Assembly (NCBI RefSeq): GCF_000423665.1
Contig: NZ_KE384071.1
Span: forward strand, 530,760-594,759
Origin: Solirubrobacter soli DSM 22325
GTDB lineage: Bacteria > Actinomycetota > Thermoleophilia > Solirubrobacterales > Solirubrobacteraceae
Length of the DNA: 64,000 nt
Direction of reading: 5' to 3'
Position numbers and translations under genes: made by a program. Shown here piece by piece: positions 23,735 through 32,527 of the stretch (the first letter of the stretch is position 1; the number at the start of each line of letters is the position of its first letter). The notes below the pieces were generated by a model. It saw only the letters and a program-made list of their open reading frames with translations, was not told where the DNA came from and made no database searches.

Positions 23735-24371
23735 TCGTCGCCCTCGAGCAGCTGGATCGACAAGCTGGCCGCCGGCGGTGTCGGGGCGACGTTCGGCGAC
23801 GGCGTCGGGCTCGACCTCGGCATCCGCGACATCCGCAAGGACGCGAGCGATCAGTACGTGACAGCGCCAACGACGGCAGCGCCGAACCGGCCTCCTGGGA
23901 GGGCATCGTCAGCGTGCCCGACACGACACGCCCGCCACGGCAGCCAGGTCGAACTCGTGATGGACAACGGCACCGTCGACCTCTACAAGGACGGCGACGA
24001 GGCCAAGAAGCTCAACGTCGACGCTGGGGGGGCGGTCGGCGGCTCCTTGGGGCGACGCTCGCACTGCAGCTGGGCGCGTCCGTGTCGTTCGGGGTGTTCA
24101 CCCCGGGGGTCGCTCGGTCCTACACGGCCGTCACGGTCACGTCTTCTGCGGGCGATGCGTCGCTGACCGCCGCGGCCGCGGGCTCACCAACGGCGCGTTC
24201 GCTCTGCCGTCCCCGCTCCAGGTCGATCTCTCGCGGTCGACCTGGGCCGGTCCGGTGTCCAACGACGTCGTAACGGTCGGCTTCACGCAGCCGGTCGCGT
24301 CTGGCGACGCGTTGCGCACCGGGGCCTACGCGACGACCGTGACGTTCACGCTCTCGACGTCGACGCCGTAG
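23735..24371 (+). pseudogene. Remnant of a large secreted beta-domain protein (at least two frameshifts)
   Basis: Three reading-frame pieces join to a recognisable C-terminus. Frame one (23735 to about 24045) gives SSWIDKLAAGGVGATFGDGV and later VELVMDNGTVDLYKDGDEAK. A shift leads to GATLALQLGASVSFGVFTPG, then ARSYTAVTVTSSAGDASL. A second shift near 24180 leads to TNGAFALPSPLQVDL, WAGPVSNDVVTVGFTQPV and a proper end TTVTFTLSTSTP before TAG at 24369. This ending resembles the tail of large actinobacterial PKD/ThuA/CBM-type secreted proteins. No signal peptide or catalytic part remains. Confidence 0.7.
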
Positions 24372-24460
24372 CCGGGGCGGGCGGTGCGAGGCGGCGTTCG
24401 CGGGCCGCTCCACCCGCCCGTCGTGCGATCTATCTGCCGCTAGACTTCCTCGTCCCCTGA

Positions 24461-24532
24461 GGGCGCGTAGCTCAGTGGGAGAGCGCTCGCTTCACACGCG
24501 AGAGGTCGCAGGTTCGAAACCCGCCGCGCCCA
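24461..24532 (+). tRNA. tRNA-Val (anticodon CAC)
   Basis: 72-nt cloverleaf. Acceptor GGGCGCG pairs with CGCGCCC, discriminator A at 24532. D-arm GCTC/GAGC. Anticodon stem CTCGC/GCGAG around TTCACAC, so the anticodon is CAC and reads GUG. T-arm GCAGG/CCCGC with TTCGAAA. CCA is not encoded. The 3' portion from the anticodon loop on is the attachment core used by the integrated element. Confidence 0.97.
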
Positions 24533-24534
24533 TC
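24489..24534 (+). repeat. attL: 46-bp direct repeat within tRNA-Val
   Basis: GCTTCACACGCGAGAGGTCG and the following 26 bp through CGCGCCCATC are identical to 36003-36048. The copy restores the complete tRNA at the left junction. Confidence 0.95.
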
Positions 24535-24537
24535 GTT

Positions 24538-24565
24538 CAGAAAGCCCGCTAGCGCGGGCTTTCTG
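24538..24565. terminator. Strong hairpin directly after tRNA-Val
   Basis: CAGAAAGCCCGC pairs perfectly with GCGGGCTTTCTG around TAGC. It begins four bases past the att core, so it is element DNA and may act as a replacement terminator for the tRNA gene. Confidence 0.75.
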
Positions 24566-25555
24566 CGTTCTGCGACCGTCGGTCGTCTCTTTGCCTGAGC
24601 GTGCGATGGAAGCGCTATGGAAACAAGCGGAGTTGCGGATCGCGCGGAGTCCGGTCGTCGACGGTGAAGATCTCGTCCACGCTGAACGGACTGCCCGCTG
24701 CCATCTCGACCCCGGCACGCGAGGACCGAACCACGCCCGTATCTGTCGTTCACCCAGGCGGGCAGGACCGCGCAGCTCAGGTACCGGGAGGGCTGGCAGC
24801 TCGCGGCCGCCCCGCCTCCCTCAATGCCTGCAGTACCGCCGCCACTCGCGCGCGAACGCCGCTGATCGTCGGCGGTGAGCTGCTGAGGGTTGTCGTGGAC
24901 GTCGCGGTGTCCGTGGATCGGCGACGTGCTGCGTGCCGAGGAGCCGGTCGCTGCCGAGGCGTCCGACGAGCTCGAGCGCGCGTCAGTGGTCTAGCAGCGC
25001 CTGCGCCACGGCGTCAATAGCGCCGTCGCTCCGGCAGGCGCTCACCGACTGACGTCCCGACGCGGGTTGCGCGTCGGCGAGGACGGCCGCCTGCGGCCGC
25101 CCGCAGCCGCGCGGCGGCGAGCGAAGCGAGCCGCCCTTGTTGTCGTAGAGAAGATTCTCACCGAGCGAGCGACGTGATCCGACGACAGGCTCGGTGCTTC
25201 AAATGCGACAAGCGATCCACGAAGACTCGACGGCGGGCAGGGGATCGAGGCGTGGCTGGCTCAACGGGACGGGGCTCCGTAAGCCGGGACCTCGTGTGAC
25301 GAATTCCGCCCCGGCCGATCCCTGGCCAGACGTTACGAGATTCCACAATCTCGTAACTCCTCGGCGTCATGCGCGCTCTCGCAATGCATGTCCAGAGCGA
25401 GAGCCCTGCCGGGAACCGCTGGCGACGATTGCATCGTCGTGACGATGAAGCGCCTGTGAGGGGGTTGACGGCCGGGCGTCAAATTCGGCGGGGCTTAGGT
25501 GACACGGTGCGATGGCGGAGGCCCGCACCCGTTGATGCGGCCGGGGGTCTGGCCG
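24566..25555. other. Left arm of the island: no confident gene; candidate integrase arm sites
   Basis: About 990 bp with short overlapping open frames, none with recognisable domains or good starts. At 24606-24625 the pair ATGGAAGCG and ATGGAAACA lies eleven bases apart, echoing the ATGGAAACA pair at 35889-35909 inside the 3' end of int, as expected for arm-type integrase sites. A short inverted repeat CACCGAGC/GCTCGGTG occurs near 25160-25197. The rest looks like decayed sequence. Confidence 0.5.
25332..25357. repeat. Perfect inverted repeat in the island
   Basis: GTTACGAGATT (25332-25342) pairs with AATCTCGTAAC (25347-25357) around CCAC. It could be an operator, a terminator or a recombination-related site; no neighbouring gene decides this. 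Confidence 0.7.
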
Positions 25556-26230
25556 TTAGGGCCGGGTAGGGGTTCGCCGGCCGTCGCGCGTCCAGGCGGT
25601 GACGAGGTCGAGGAGGGCGTCGACGATCGGGTTGTCGGGATGGGAGTGACAGACCAGACGAGTCCTGACCTGCGGGCCGTCGCAGAGCGGGAGTGCGATC
25701 ACTCCCGGATGGGCGAGACCGTCGGCCATCCAGGCGGGCAAGGTGCCGATGGCCCGGCCGGCGGCGATGACCTCGAGGCCATCTTCGGCAGATCTGACGT
25801 CATCGGCGGTGCAGGTCGGGGGGCCGCCACGCTGCTCGTCTAGCGTCCAGAACGAGGTCCATTCGGGATTCAGGTTCGTGCCGCCGGGAAATGGCCTGTC
25901 GAGGATGTCGACCACGCGCAATTCGGTGCGGCGGGCGAGGCGATCACCGGCCGCAACGATCACGACCATCGGGCTGACATCGAGGGTAAGGGCGCTGCGG
26001 CCCTCCTCTCGCGGCGGCTCGACGAACAGCCCAGCGTCAGCGCCGTCGAGCAGCGGGCGTCCGCGAATCGGGAACCCGGCGGCTTGCCATTCGAGGCGCA
26101 GGTCGGGATGCTCCAGGCGGAAGACATGAAAGAGCGGTCCCCAGCGCGCACTCGGCAGCCGCGCATCGAAGACAATCGTGAGTTGCCTCGTGGCGTCCCG
26201 AGCGGTCATCTCCTTCGCCCGAGTCGGCAA
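25556..26230 (-). CDS. LysR-type effector-binding domain without DNA-binding domain
   Basis: Up to 224 residues. The sequence opens TARDATRQLTIVFDARLPSARW, which aligns in style with the end of the LysR linker helix and first strand of the substrate-binding domain. FHVFRLEHPDLRLEWQ, GADAGLFV, GDRLARRTELRVVDIL, VIAAGRAIGTLPAWMADGL and VIALPLCDGPQVRTRLVCH follow the LysR_substrate fold. The roughly 70-residue helix-turn-helix that should precede it is absent, and no helix-turn-helix is readable upstream in other frames. Either a truncated regulator or a free-standing ligand-binding protein. TTG 26230 or ATG 26209 are possible starts, neither with a well-spaced ribosome-binding site. Divergent from the sensor kinase at 26295. 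Confidence 0.65.
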   Translation of the reverse strand: MPTRAKEMTARDATRQLTIVFDARLPSARWGPLFHVFRLEHPDLRLEWQAAGFPIRGRPLLDGADAGLFVEPPREEGRSALTLDVSPMVVIVAAGDRLARRTELRVVDILDRPFPGGTNLNPEWTSFWTLDEQRGGPPTCTADDVRSAEDGLEVIAAGRAIGTLPAWMADGLAHPGVIALPLCDGPQVRTRLVCHSHPDNPIVDALLDLVTAWTRDGRRTPTRP

Positions 26231-26294
26231 TCGTGGCTGGTAGCGGTCGGCTGAGTCATATGCCTCAGACGAGTGTTACGTCTCGAGGTGGTGC

Positions 26295-29285
26295 TTGCAA
26301 GAGCACGCGACCGAGATCACGAAGCCGTGGGCGCGTGCGGAGCGTCGAACGCGGGTCCGGCTCGTGAGCTCCTCTAGCCCGCATGAATTCCTCGGCATGG
26401 GCGTCGAGGAAGTGCTCGGTCACATTCCCGCCGCGGTCGTGGTCGTCGAGGCCGGGTCGCGTGGAATCGTGTACGCGAACCCGCGTGCCCAGCGGATGAC
26501 TGCGCAGCTCGGTCGGTCGATCCCGCCCGATCTGACGGAGGACTGGGAGATCTTTCATCACGACGGGCGGCCGTACGACATCGACGAGTGGCCGCTGGTG
26601 CGCTCGCTCACGACCGGCGAAGAGGTCGTCGACGAGGAATACTTCAACCTGCGCGCGGACGGGAGTCGGCTGTTCGTGCGCGCCAGCTCGGGCCCGATCT
26701 TCGGCGACAGCGGGGCGATCGTCGGCGGCGTGCTCGTGATGACGGACATGACCGAGCAGAAGGCTGAGGCTGAGCGGCTGACGTACCTGGCCGGGCTGCT
26801 GGACAACACCGAGGACGCGATCGTCGCCATGGACGAGCGTTATCTGCTCACCGTCTGGAACAAGGGCGCCGAGAGGCTCTACGGCTGGAGGGCGGACGAG
26901 GTCGTGGGTCGCCCCGTCAGCGACGTGGCTCGAACGAACCTGAGCGAAGCGCAGCGAACCGAGCTGCGCCGGGAGCTGGCCGCCAACGGCCGCTGGCGCG
27001 GCGAAGTGACCGTCGCCCGCAAGGACGGCACGACCGTCGACGTGGAGCTGATCAGCGTCGCGCTCCGGGGACAGCAGCCTGACATCACCGGCTACCTCGC
27101 CATCCACCGCGACATATCGGAGCGCAAGGGCGCGGAGGAAGCGCTGCGAGCGGCACGGGGGCGCAGCGAGGCGATCCTGGAGAGCATCAGTGACGAGTTC
27201 TTCGCGGTGGATCGCGAGTGGCGCTACACCTACATCAACGAGCGCGCACTGGCGCACGCCGGACGGATCCCGGGGCGAGACCTCGAGGCCGCGGACTTTC
27301 TCACCAGGACCGTCTGGGAGTTGTTCCCGGACCTGGTCGGATCGACGTTCGATCACGAGGCGCATCGGGCGCTGCGGGAGCAGGCAGTGGTGGAGCTCGA
27401 GATGCGCTACCCCGTGACGGGACGGTGGACCGATGTCCGCGTCTACCCGTCAGAAGCGGGGCTGTCGGTCTACGTGCACGACATCACCGAGCGCAAGCGG
27501 GCCGAGGAGGAGTTGCGCCGGCGGGCCGAGCAGCAGGCGCACGTCGCCGAGCTGGGGCGGCGTGCGCTGGCCAGCGACGATTTGCAGTGGGTGCTGGAGG
27601 AGGCGGTCGGCCTGCTGGTCCGGACGCTGGGCGTCGAGTTGGCGTGCGTGGCGGAGTTGCCGGCGGACCGCGATGAGGTGATCCTGCGCGCCGGGGCGGG
27701 ATGGCGGGAGGGCTACGTCGGGCGGCGCTTCGAGCGCGGCCGCGACTCGCAGGTCGGGTACACGCTGCTTCGCGGCGAGCCGGTGATCGCCGAGGACCAG
27801 GCAAACGATCCGCGGTTCAAGCGCAGTGCGCTGGCGGGCGAGCACGGCGTGGTGAGCGCCCTGACCGTGATGATCGAGAGCCCCGACGAGCCGTTCGGGG
27901 TGCTGGAGGCGCTGTCCACGCAGGCCCGCTCGTTCTCGCCGTCGGAGGTCGACTTCGTGCAGGCGGTCGCCAACGTGCTGGCAAGCGCGGTCGAGCGCAG
28001 TCGAGCGCACAAGCGGCTGCTCGAGGTGCTCGAGGCGGAGCGGCGCCGGATCGCGCGCGACCTGCACGACGAGGCGCTCCAGAACCTCACGCACGCGCTG
28101 GCGCTCGCCGTTCCTGCCGGCAGCGCCGGCGGGCCGCCGGACGAACTGTCGGCGACGCTCAAGTCCGTCGGCGAGCAGTTGCGCGCGGCGATCTACGACC
28201 TGCGCCTGGGCGGCGAGCAGCGCAGGCCGTTCCCTCAACTGCTGGAGTCGCTCGTCGCCGCACACCGCGCGATCGCGGTCGACCCCGAGATCGAGCTGGA
28301 CGTGCGCGGCGCGATGCCCGCCGGTCCGCTCGGGGCAATCGGCACCGAAACGCTGCGCATCCTTGGCGAGGCGCTTTCGAACGCACGGCGCCACGCGCAT
28401 GCCCGGCACGTCCGCGTCAGCGTGTGGAGTTCGGATGACGCGCTCCATGCCGAAGTCTGCGACGACGGGCGCGGACTGGATCCTGCCGGGCGGCCGGCGC
28501 GCGCCGCCGGGCATGGGATCGCGGGAATGCGCGAGCGCGCGGCGCTCCTCCACGGACGTCTGGACATCGTCGGCGAGCCGACGGGCACCACAGTCCGCCT
28601 GGAGGTGCCGCTCCGGCCGGCGCAGCGCGCAGCCGAGGAGGTCCGCGTCCTGCTCGTCGAGGACCACACCGCCGTGCGGGAAGCGATCGCCGGTATGTTC
28701 GAGCGCGAGCCCGACTTGACGGTCGTCGGCCAGGGCCAGTCGCTGGCCGAGGCCCGCGAGCTGCTGTACGGCGTCGATGTTGCGGTGCTCGATCTCACGC
28801 TGCCGGACGGCGACGGAATCGCGTTGATCCCGGAGCTTCAGGCGGCCAGCCCGGGAGCTCAGGTCCTCGTGCTGAGCGCCAACCTGGACCGCGCGCAGAC
28901 CGCCAGGGCGGTCGAGGCCGGCGCAGCCGGCGCGCTCGACAAGGCCGCCGACCTCGACCAGGTCGTCGATGCCATCCGGCGCCTACGCGCGGGCCAAACC
29001 CTGCTGGCCAGCCGCGAGATCGCCGAGCTGCTCCGGTTCGCCAGCCAGCGACGCGAGCAGGAGCGCGAGGACCGTCAGGCGATCGCCAGCCTGACGCTCC
29101 GCGAACGCGAGGTGCTCGACGCCCTCGCCGCGGGCCTCGACGGCCAGACGATCGCCGACAGGTTCGGGATGAGCATCCGCACCGAGCGCAATCACGTCGC
29201 GCGCATCCTCACCAAGCTCGGCGTCCACACGCAACTCCAAGCCGTGCTCTTCGCCCTTCGCCACGGGTTCATCGACGAGTCATGA
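26295..29285 (+). CDS. PAS-PAS-PAS-GAF histidine kinase fused to a NarL-type response regulator
   Basis: 996 residues forming a whole two-component system in one chain. Three PAS domains (about 38-155, 165-278, 290-400; ends TDMTEQK, HRDISERK, VHDITERK) and a GAF domain (420-570) precede a HisKA_3 dimerisation helix ERRRIARDLHDEALQ with His591. The HATPase_c has N-box GEALSNARRH and G-box DDGRGLDP. A receiver follows (VRVLLVEDHTAVR, phospho-Asp833 in VLDLTLPDGDG), then a LuxR helix-turn-helix (LTLREREVLDALAAGLDGQTIADRFGMS). There is no transmembrane segment, so it senses a cytoplasmic signal. Start uncertain: TTG 26295, GTG 26364 or ATG 26397; the last still leaves PAS1 intact. It is cargo of the island. 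Confidence 0.9.
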   Translation: MQEHATEITKPWARAERRTRVRLVSSSSPHEFLGMGVEEVLGHIPAAVVVVEAGSRGIVYANPRAQRMTAQLGRSIPPDLTEDWEIFHHDGRPYDIDEWPLVRSLTTGEEVVDEEYFNLRADGSRLFVRASSGPIFGDSGAIVGGVLVMTDMTEQKAEAERLTYLAGLLDNTEDAIVAMDERYLLTVWNKGAERLYGWRADEVVGRPVSDVARTNLSEAQRTELRRELAANGRWRGEVTVARKDGTTVDVELISVALRGQQPDITGYLAIHRDISERKGAEEALRAARGRSEAILESISDEFFAVDREWRYTYINERALAHAGRIPGRDLEAADFLTRTVWELFPDLVGSTFDHEAHRALREQAVVELEMRYPVTGRWTDVRVYPSEAGLSVYVHDITERKRAEEELRRRAEQQAHVAELGRRALASDDLQWVLEEAVGLLVRTLGVELACVAELPADRDEVILRAGAGWREGYVGRRFERGRDSQVGYTLLRGEPVIAEDQANDPRFKRSALAGEHGVVSALTVMIESPDEPFGVLEALSTQARSFSPSEVDFVQAVANVLASAVERSRAHKRLLEVLEAERRRIARDLHDEALQNLTHALALAVPAGSAGGPPDELSATLKSVGEQLRAAIYDLRLGGEQRRPFPQLLESLVAAHRAIAVDPEIELDVRGAMPAGPLGAIGTETLRILGEALSNARRHAHARHVRVSVWSSDDALHAEVCDDGRGLDPAGRPARAAGHGIAGMRERAALLHGRLDIVGEPTGTTVRLEVPLRPAQRAAEEVRVLLVEDHTAVREAIAGMFEREPDLTVVGQGQSLAEARELLYGVDVAVLDLTLPDGDGIALIPELQAASPGAQVLVLSANLDRAQTARAVEAGAAGALDKAADLDQVVDAIRRLRAGQTLLASREIAELLRFASQRREQEREDRQAIASLTLREREVLDALAAGLDGQTIADRFGMSIRTERNHVARILTKLGVHTQLQAVLFALRHGFIDES

Positions 29286-29341
29286 GGGCCATGCGCCCGG
29301 GCCGCTGGTCGGCGGTCCGCCGCGCGAGTTGCGGTCGGGGC

Positions 29342-29475
29342 TTGCGTGGCGGCGGCATAGAGCGTCGCGAGTGCCTGTTGCTCGCGCTGGCGCACGCGTT
29401 CGGCACTCGTGCCGAGTTCGGCTCCGAGGCCGCGCTGCGGTGCACAGGCCCGTCGAGGCCATACGAAAGGAGCGG
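29342..29475 (-). pseudogene. Remnant of a sigma-70 family factor (region 4)
   Basis: On the reverse strand one frame reads PLLSYGLDGPVHRS (29472-29446 and on), matching the LRYGLDG of sigma region 4.1. The next frame continues GLGAELGTSAERVRQREQQA followed by LATLYAAA, matching the region 4.2 helix-turn-helix of primary-like sigma factors. A frameshift separates the two and nothing upstream on that strand completes regions 2-3. Only a fragment of a once longer gene. Confidence 0.6.
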
Positions 29476-29690
29476 CGAACCGGGTTGGTCTCCGGATGCG
29501 TGCTGATGCGCACGGCGCATACCTTGCCGCGCTCATCGGCCAGAGCCGGGCCTACGCAGGACCGGCGACCCCGTCCGGCGTCTGGCTCCTGGCCTCGTCG
29601 GATGACGACCCGGGAGCGGGCCGCACGTCGCAACTGGCCGCGCACGAGAGTGGCCATATCGTCGAGAAGCACTATTTCCGCGTTCGTCCG

Positions 29691-29717
29691 TCACTGCCGG
29701 CGGTCGACCGGCAGTGA
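29691..29717. terminator. Perfect hairpin in the 29.3-29.8 kb gap
   Basis: TCACTGCCGG pairs with CCGGCAGTGA around CGGTCGA. It lies about 400 bp after the sensor kinase gene and 80 bp after the end of the NmrA-like gene on the other strand, so it can terminate either. Apart from the sigma remnant the gap holds no other supported feature. Confidence 0.65.
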
Positions 29718-29795
29718 CGGGATGATCGTTGGCCCGTCACCTTCGACGGGCCGATATCCGATTTGTCGGGGTCAGCTGCCTGCGTCGGCCGGCTT

Positions 29796-30740
29796 CTACG
29801 CAGGGTCGGTGGTGCCGGCGATCCAGGTGAGGTCGTCTCGGTGGTCGTTCAGGAGCTCCGGGAGCTTGGTCGGCATGGAGAGCCCGTGCTCCTCTGCGTC
29901 CTCGGGTCGGGCCGAGTATCCGACCTCGGCCCACCAGATCTGACCGGGCAGCAGCAACGGGTGCAGGTCGTCGTCGGGGCGCGCCTGGCGGGCGGTGACC
30001 GGGCGGCCGAGGGTGTCGCTCAGCGCGGCGGCGATCTCGGTGAAGGTCCGTCGGTCAGACGCCAACTCGATCTCGACGCCGGCGAACCGGTCCGGCGCCG
30101 CGGTCAGGACGTCCGCAACGAGGTTGCCGAGGTCGGGGGCGTGGAGCAGGGCGAGCTCCGTGCTCGGGTCGCATGCGGTGACGAGCTCGCCCGATGACGC
30201 CAGGTGGGGCCACTGGAACGTGTAGTGGTGCGGGCTGGTGAAGTTCTCGATGAAGTAGGCGGGTTTGACGATCGTGTAGGACTCAAAGCCGGCCGCTCGT
30301 ACGGCGGCCTCGACGTCCTCTTTCGCGTCCCAGTACCAGTCGTCGTCCCGCGGCTTCCGGGCGACGTCCGGACGATCGCGCCACCCCGTCGAGGAGACCG
30401 TCGTCTGCACGAACTGCGCGACGCCGGCCTCGCGGGCGGCGGCGATCAGGTTGCGCGCGTGGCGGGGCTCGGTGTCTTTGGCGTCGGGCACGGCGAGTTG
30501 CACCGAGAACACGGCGTCGTGACCCTCGGCCGCCGCCCGCAGTGAGGAGGGGTCTTCCAGGTCGCCGGCGACGAGGGTGATGCCCTCGTCCTTCAGGGCG
30601 CGCGACGCTTCGGAGTCGGGATCGCGGACCAGGGCGGTCACCTGCTCCCCGCGACTGGCCAGCGCGCGGGCGACGGCGCCACCCTGCATCCCGGTGGCGC
30701 CGGTAATCAGGTACTTGCGCTTGGTGTTTGCGTTCGTCAT
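29796..30740 (-). CDS. NmrA-like NAD(P)-binding protein (atypical SDR)
   Basis: 314 residues, ATG 30740. The N-terminal YLITGATGMQGGAVARALASRG is a GxxGxxG Rossmann motif. VTALVRDPDSEASRAL then VAGDLEDPSSLRAAAEG and DAVFSVQL are typical of NmrA/HSCARG proteins. VSSTGWRDRPDVA and TIVKPAYFIENF occupy the positions where classical SDRs have catalytic Tyr/Lys, which are not in a YxxxK form here. It may be a redox sensor or an atypical reductase. It is divergent from the TetR gene at 30875, which most likely controls it; the 134-bp gap contains an AAGAC/GTCTT dyad. Confidence 0.85.
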   Translation of the reverse strand: MTNANTKRKYLITGATGMQGGAVARALASRGEQVTALVRDPDSEASRALKDEGITLVAGDLEDPSSLRAAAEGHDAVFSVQLAVPDAKDTEPRHARNLIAAAREAGVAQFVQTTVSSTGWRDRPDVARKPRDDDWYWDAKEDVEAAVRAAGFESYTIVKPAYFIENFTSPHHYTFQWPHLASSGELVTACDPSTELALLHAPDLGNLVADVLTAAPDRFAGVEIELASDRRTFTEIAAALSDTLGRPVTARQARPDDDLHPLLLPGQIWWAEVGYSARPEDAEEHGLSMPTKLPELLNDHRDDLTWIAGTTDPA

Positions 30741-30800
30741 AGCTGCTCCGAAGATCGACTGGTCACGTCATGTCGGCGGGGGCAGGACCCCTCGCGACTA

Positions 30801-30823
30801 AAGACAGTAACGTATCGAGTCTT
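30801..30823. promoter_or_regulatory. Candidate TetR operator between NmrA-like and TetR genes
   Basis: AAGAC (30801-30805) and GTCTT (30819-30823) form an inverted repeat centred on TAACGTAT within an AT-rich stretch of the divergent promoter region. Position fits a TetR operator controlling both genes; not otherwise supported. Confidence 0.4.
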
Positions 30824-30874
30824 AGGTGTATCTGGTTGAGAGTCACGGAAAGCGGATGCGGTACCGTCGTGCGT

Positions 30875-31525
30875 ATGACCAGGACGACCCGCCCCGCTGG
30901 ACGCCAACGTCCCAGCGGCGCCTTCGGGCCCGCCCGCGACGAAACACGCAACGCGCGCATCATCGAAGCGGTCCTGGACCTGATCGTCGAAAGCGGGTAC
31001 GCGGACCTCACCATGGGCGCTGTGGCCGCGCGCGCGGAGGTCGCCAAAGCCACCGTCTACCGCCGCTGGGCCTCACGCGAGGACCTGGTCGCCGACGCCC
31101 TGGAAAGCCTCATGCTCCCCGCTCCCCCGACCGAGGCGAGGGCCGTCGGAACGCTGCGCGAGGACCTCATCGCCACGCTGACCAACACTTCCGCGTGCCT
31201 GCAGCCCGATAGGCGTCGCTTCTCGGCCGTGCTGGCCGCCGCCACCGCCTCCCACCCGCAGATCGCCGACACCCTGCGCGAGCGCTACATCGCCGGACAG
31301 CGCGAGGGAATCGTCTCCAGCCTGCACCGCGCGCAAGAGCGCGGAGAAATCACTGCGGAACGCGTTGAGCGCCTGCTGGCACCGGACAGGCTGGAGATCA
31401 CCGCCGCCGTCGCGGTGCTCATCCTGCAGGAGGAGCTGCTCGGTGCGGTCCTCGACGTCGAGGGGATCGCCCGCATGGTGGACCAGGTGCTGCTGCCCCT
31501 CATTGACGGCACCCCCGCCGGCTAA
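30875..31525 (+). CDS. TetR family transcriptional regulator
   Basis: 216 residues from ATG 30875. The helix-turn-helix reads RIIEAVLDLIVESGYADLTMGAVAARAEVAKATVYRRWASREDLVADALE, a textbook TetR DNA-binding domain with the YRRWASRE recognition/hinge segment. The C-terminal ligand domain (LREDLIATLTNTSACLQPDRRRF, MVDQVLLPLIDGTPAG) is of the TetR_C_11-like type. It probably represses the divergent NmrA-like gene and itself. Lies within the island. Confidence 0.9.
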   Translation: MTRTTRPAGRQRPSGAFGPARDETRNARIIEAVLDLIVESGYADLTMGAVAARAEVAKATVYRRWASREDLVADALESLMLPAPPTEARAVGTLREDLIATLTNTSACLQPDRRRFSAVLAAATASHPQIADTLRERYIAGQREGIVSSLHRAQERGEITAERVERLLAPDRLEITAAVAVLILQEELLGAVLDVEGIARMVDQVLLPLIDGTPAG

Positions 31526-31828
31526 TCCCTCCCGGCCGGCTTCGAGTCCGCGCTCCTGCCTGCTCGGCCGGTGTAAGCCAAGATCCGGACTCGATAACGG
31601 CCCAAGTCCAGCGGCGTACTAGGCACACCCCGCGCCGGACTCGTGCCCGCCGAGATGCGGACAACAGTGACGAAAGGTCCGAATAGCCGAGCCTCTTGCG
31701 CTTGGGTCACCCACGAGCTAAAGCCTTTGCTTAAAGGATCATCGAAATTAGCGAGTTTGTGGAAAGTCGCAACGTCGGTCAGCCGCGCTAGCGGCAGGAA
31801 TCCGTGGTGCGATGGCGCGGTGCCGCGG
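31526..31828. other. Gene-free 303-bp stretch, less GC-rich than its surroundings
   Basis: No open frame with recognisable content. A small hairpin CCTTT/AAAGG around GCTT lies near 31726-31739. It separates the cargo TetR gene from the GntR/Rep replication module, and is a plausible junction between acquired segments. Confidence 0.4.
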
Positions 31829-32527
31829 TTAGGGCTCGATGAGGTAGTCGACTTCGAGGCGGTCGGTTCGGGCGGTGATCGTGAGTCGGGAGATCGGTGT
31901 AGTGGTGGTTCGCGCGGTGCGGGAGAGCGTGAGCACCGGCGCGCCGGCGGCGATCTCGAGGCGGTCGCGTTCGTCGGCGGTGGGCAGGCGGGCGTTGATG
32001 CGTTCGTGGTAGCCGACGAGGCGACGGCCCGAGACGCGTTCGAGTTCGTCGTCGTCGACGAACCCAGCGTCGAGGAGAAGCGTGCGGGTGGCGTCGTTGA
32101 AGGCGTCGACTGGGTAGGTGGCGAGTCCGAGCGCCCACGTTTGCTGACTGGCCGCGCCGCGCAGTTCGAACGGGCAGATGATCACCGCGTCGTCGGGGTC
32201 GATGCGGAACGTGTCGGCGTCCGCGGACGTCGCGGGTCCGATGGCGGTGTCGATGATCTCGACGTCCCAGGGTTCGTCGCTGAGCAGCCGGAAGCGACTT
32301 AGCCACGGGATGCGGGGGGCGAGGACGTCGTAGCCGCGGGGATAGGCGGAGACGATCATGCCGTCGCGGGCAAGGCCGGCGAGCGCCTGGCGGATGACCG
32401 TGCGGGTTACACCGAACTCCGCGGACAGGTCGCGCTCGGCGGGGAGTCGATCGCCCGGCTGGAGCTCGCCGCCGGCGATGCGTGCCGCGAGTACGGCTCG
32501 GACATTCTTGTGCATCGGCGCGTACAT
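31829..32527 (-). CDS. GntR/HutC family regulator with UTRA domain (element control protein)
   Basis: 232 residues. The winged helix is MHKNVRAVLAARIAGGELQPGDRLPAERDLSAEFGVTRTVIRQALAGLARDGMI, followed by a UTRA ligand domain (PVDAFNDATRTLLL, RRLVGYHERINARLPTADERDRLEI, APVLTLSRTA). In pSAM2-like elements a GntR-type protein (KorSA/Pra) controls the divergent rep-xis-int genes, and this gene has the same position. A perfect palindrome of the dre type overlaps the ATG at 32527; ATG 32515 is therefore the more likely start, leaving the operator in the promoter. Probably represses itself and rep. Confidence 0.85.
   Translation of the reverse strand: MYAPMHKNVRAVLAARIAGGELQPGDRLPAERDLSAEFGVTRTVIRQALAGLARDGMIVSAYPRGYDVLAPRIPWLSRFRLLSDEPWDVEIIDTAIGPATSADADTFRIDPDDAVIICPFELRGAASQQTWALGLATYPVDAFNDATRTLLLDAGFVDDDELERVSGRRLVGYHERINARLPTADERDRLEIAAGAPVLTLSRTARTTTTPISRLTITARTDRLEVDYLIEP

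Noticed and set aside
24601-25020. 139-codon plus-strand open frame in the island's left arm
   Set aside because: No recognisable domain, poor start context and biased composition; reported only as unexplained sequence.
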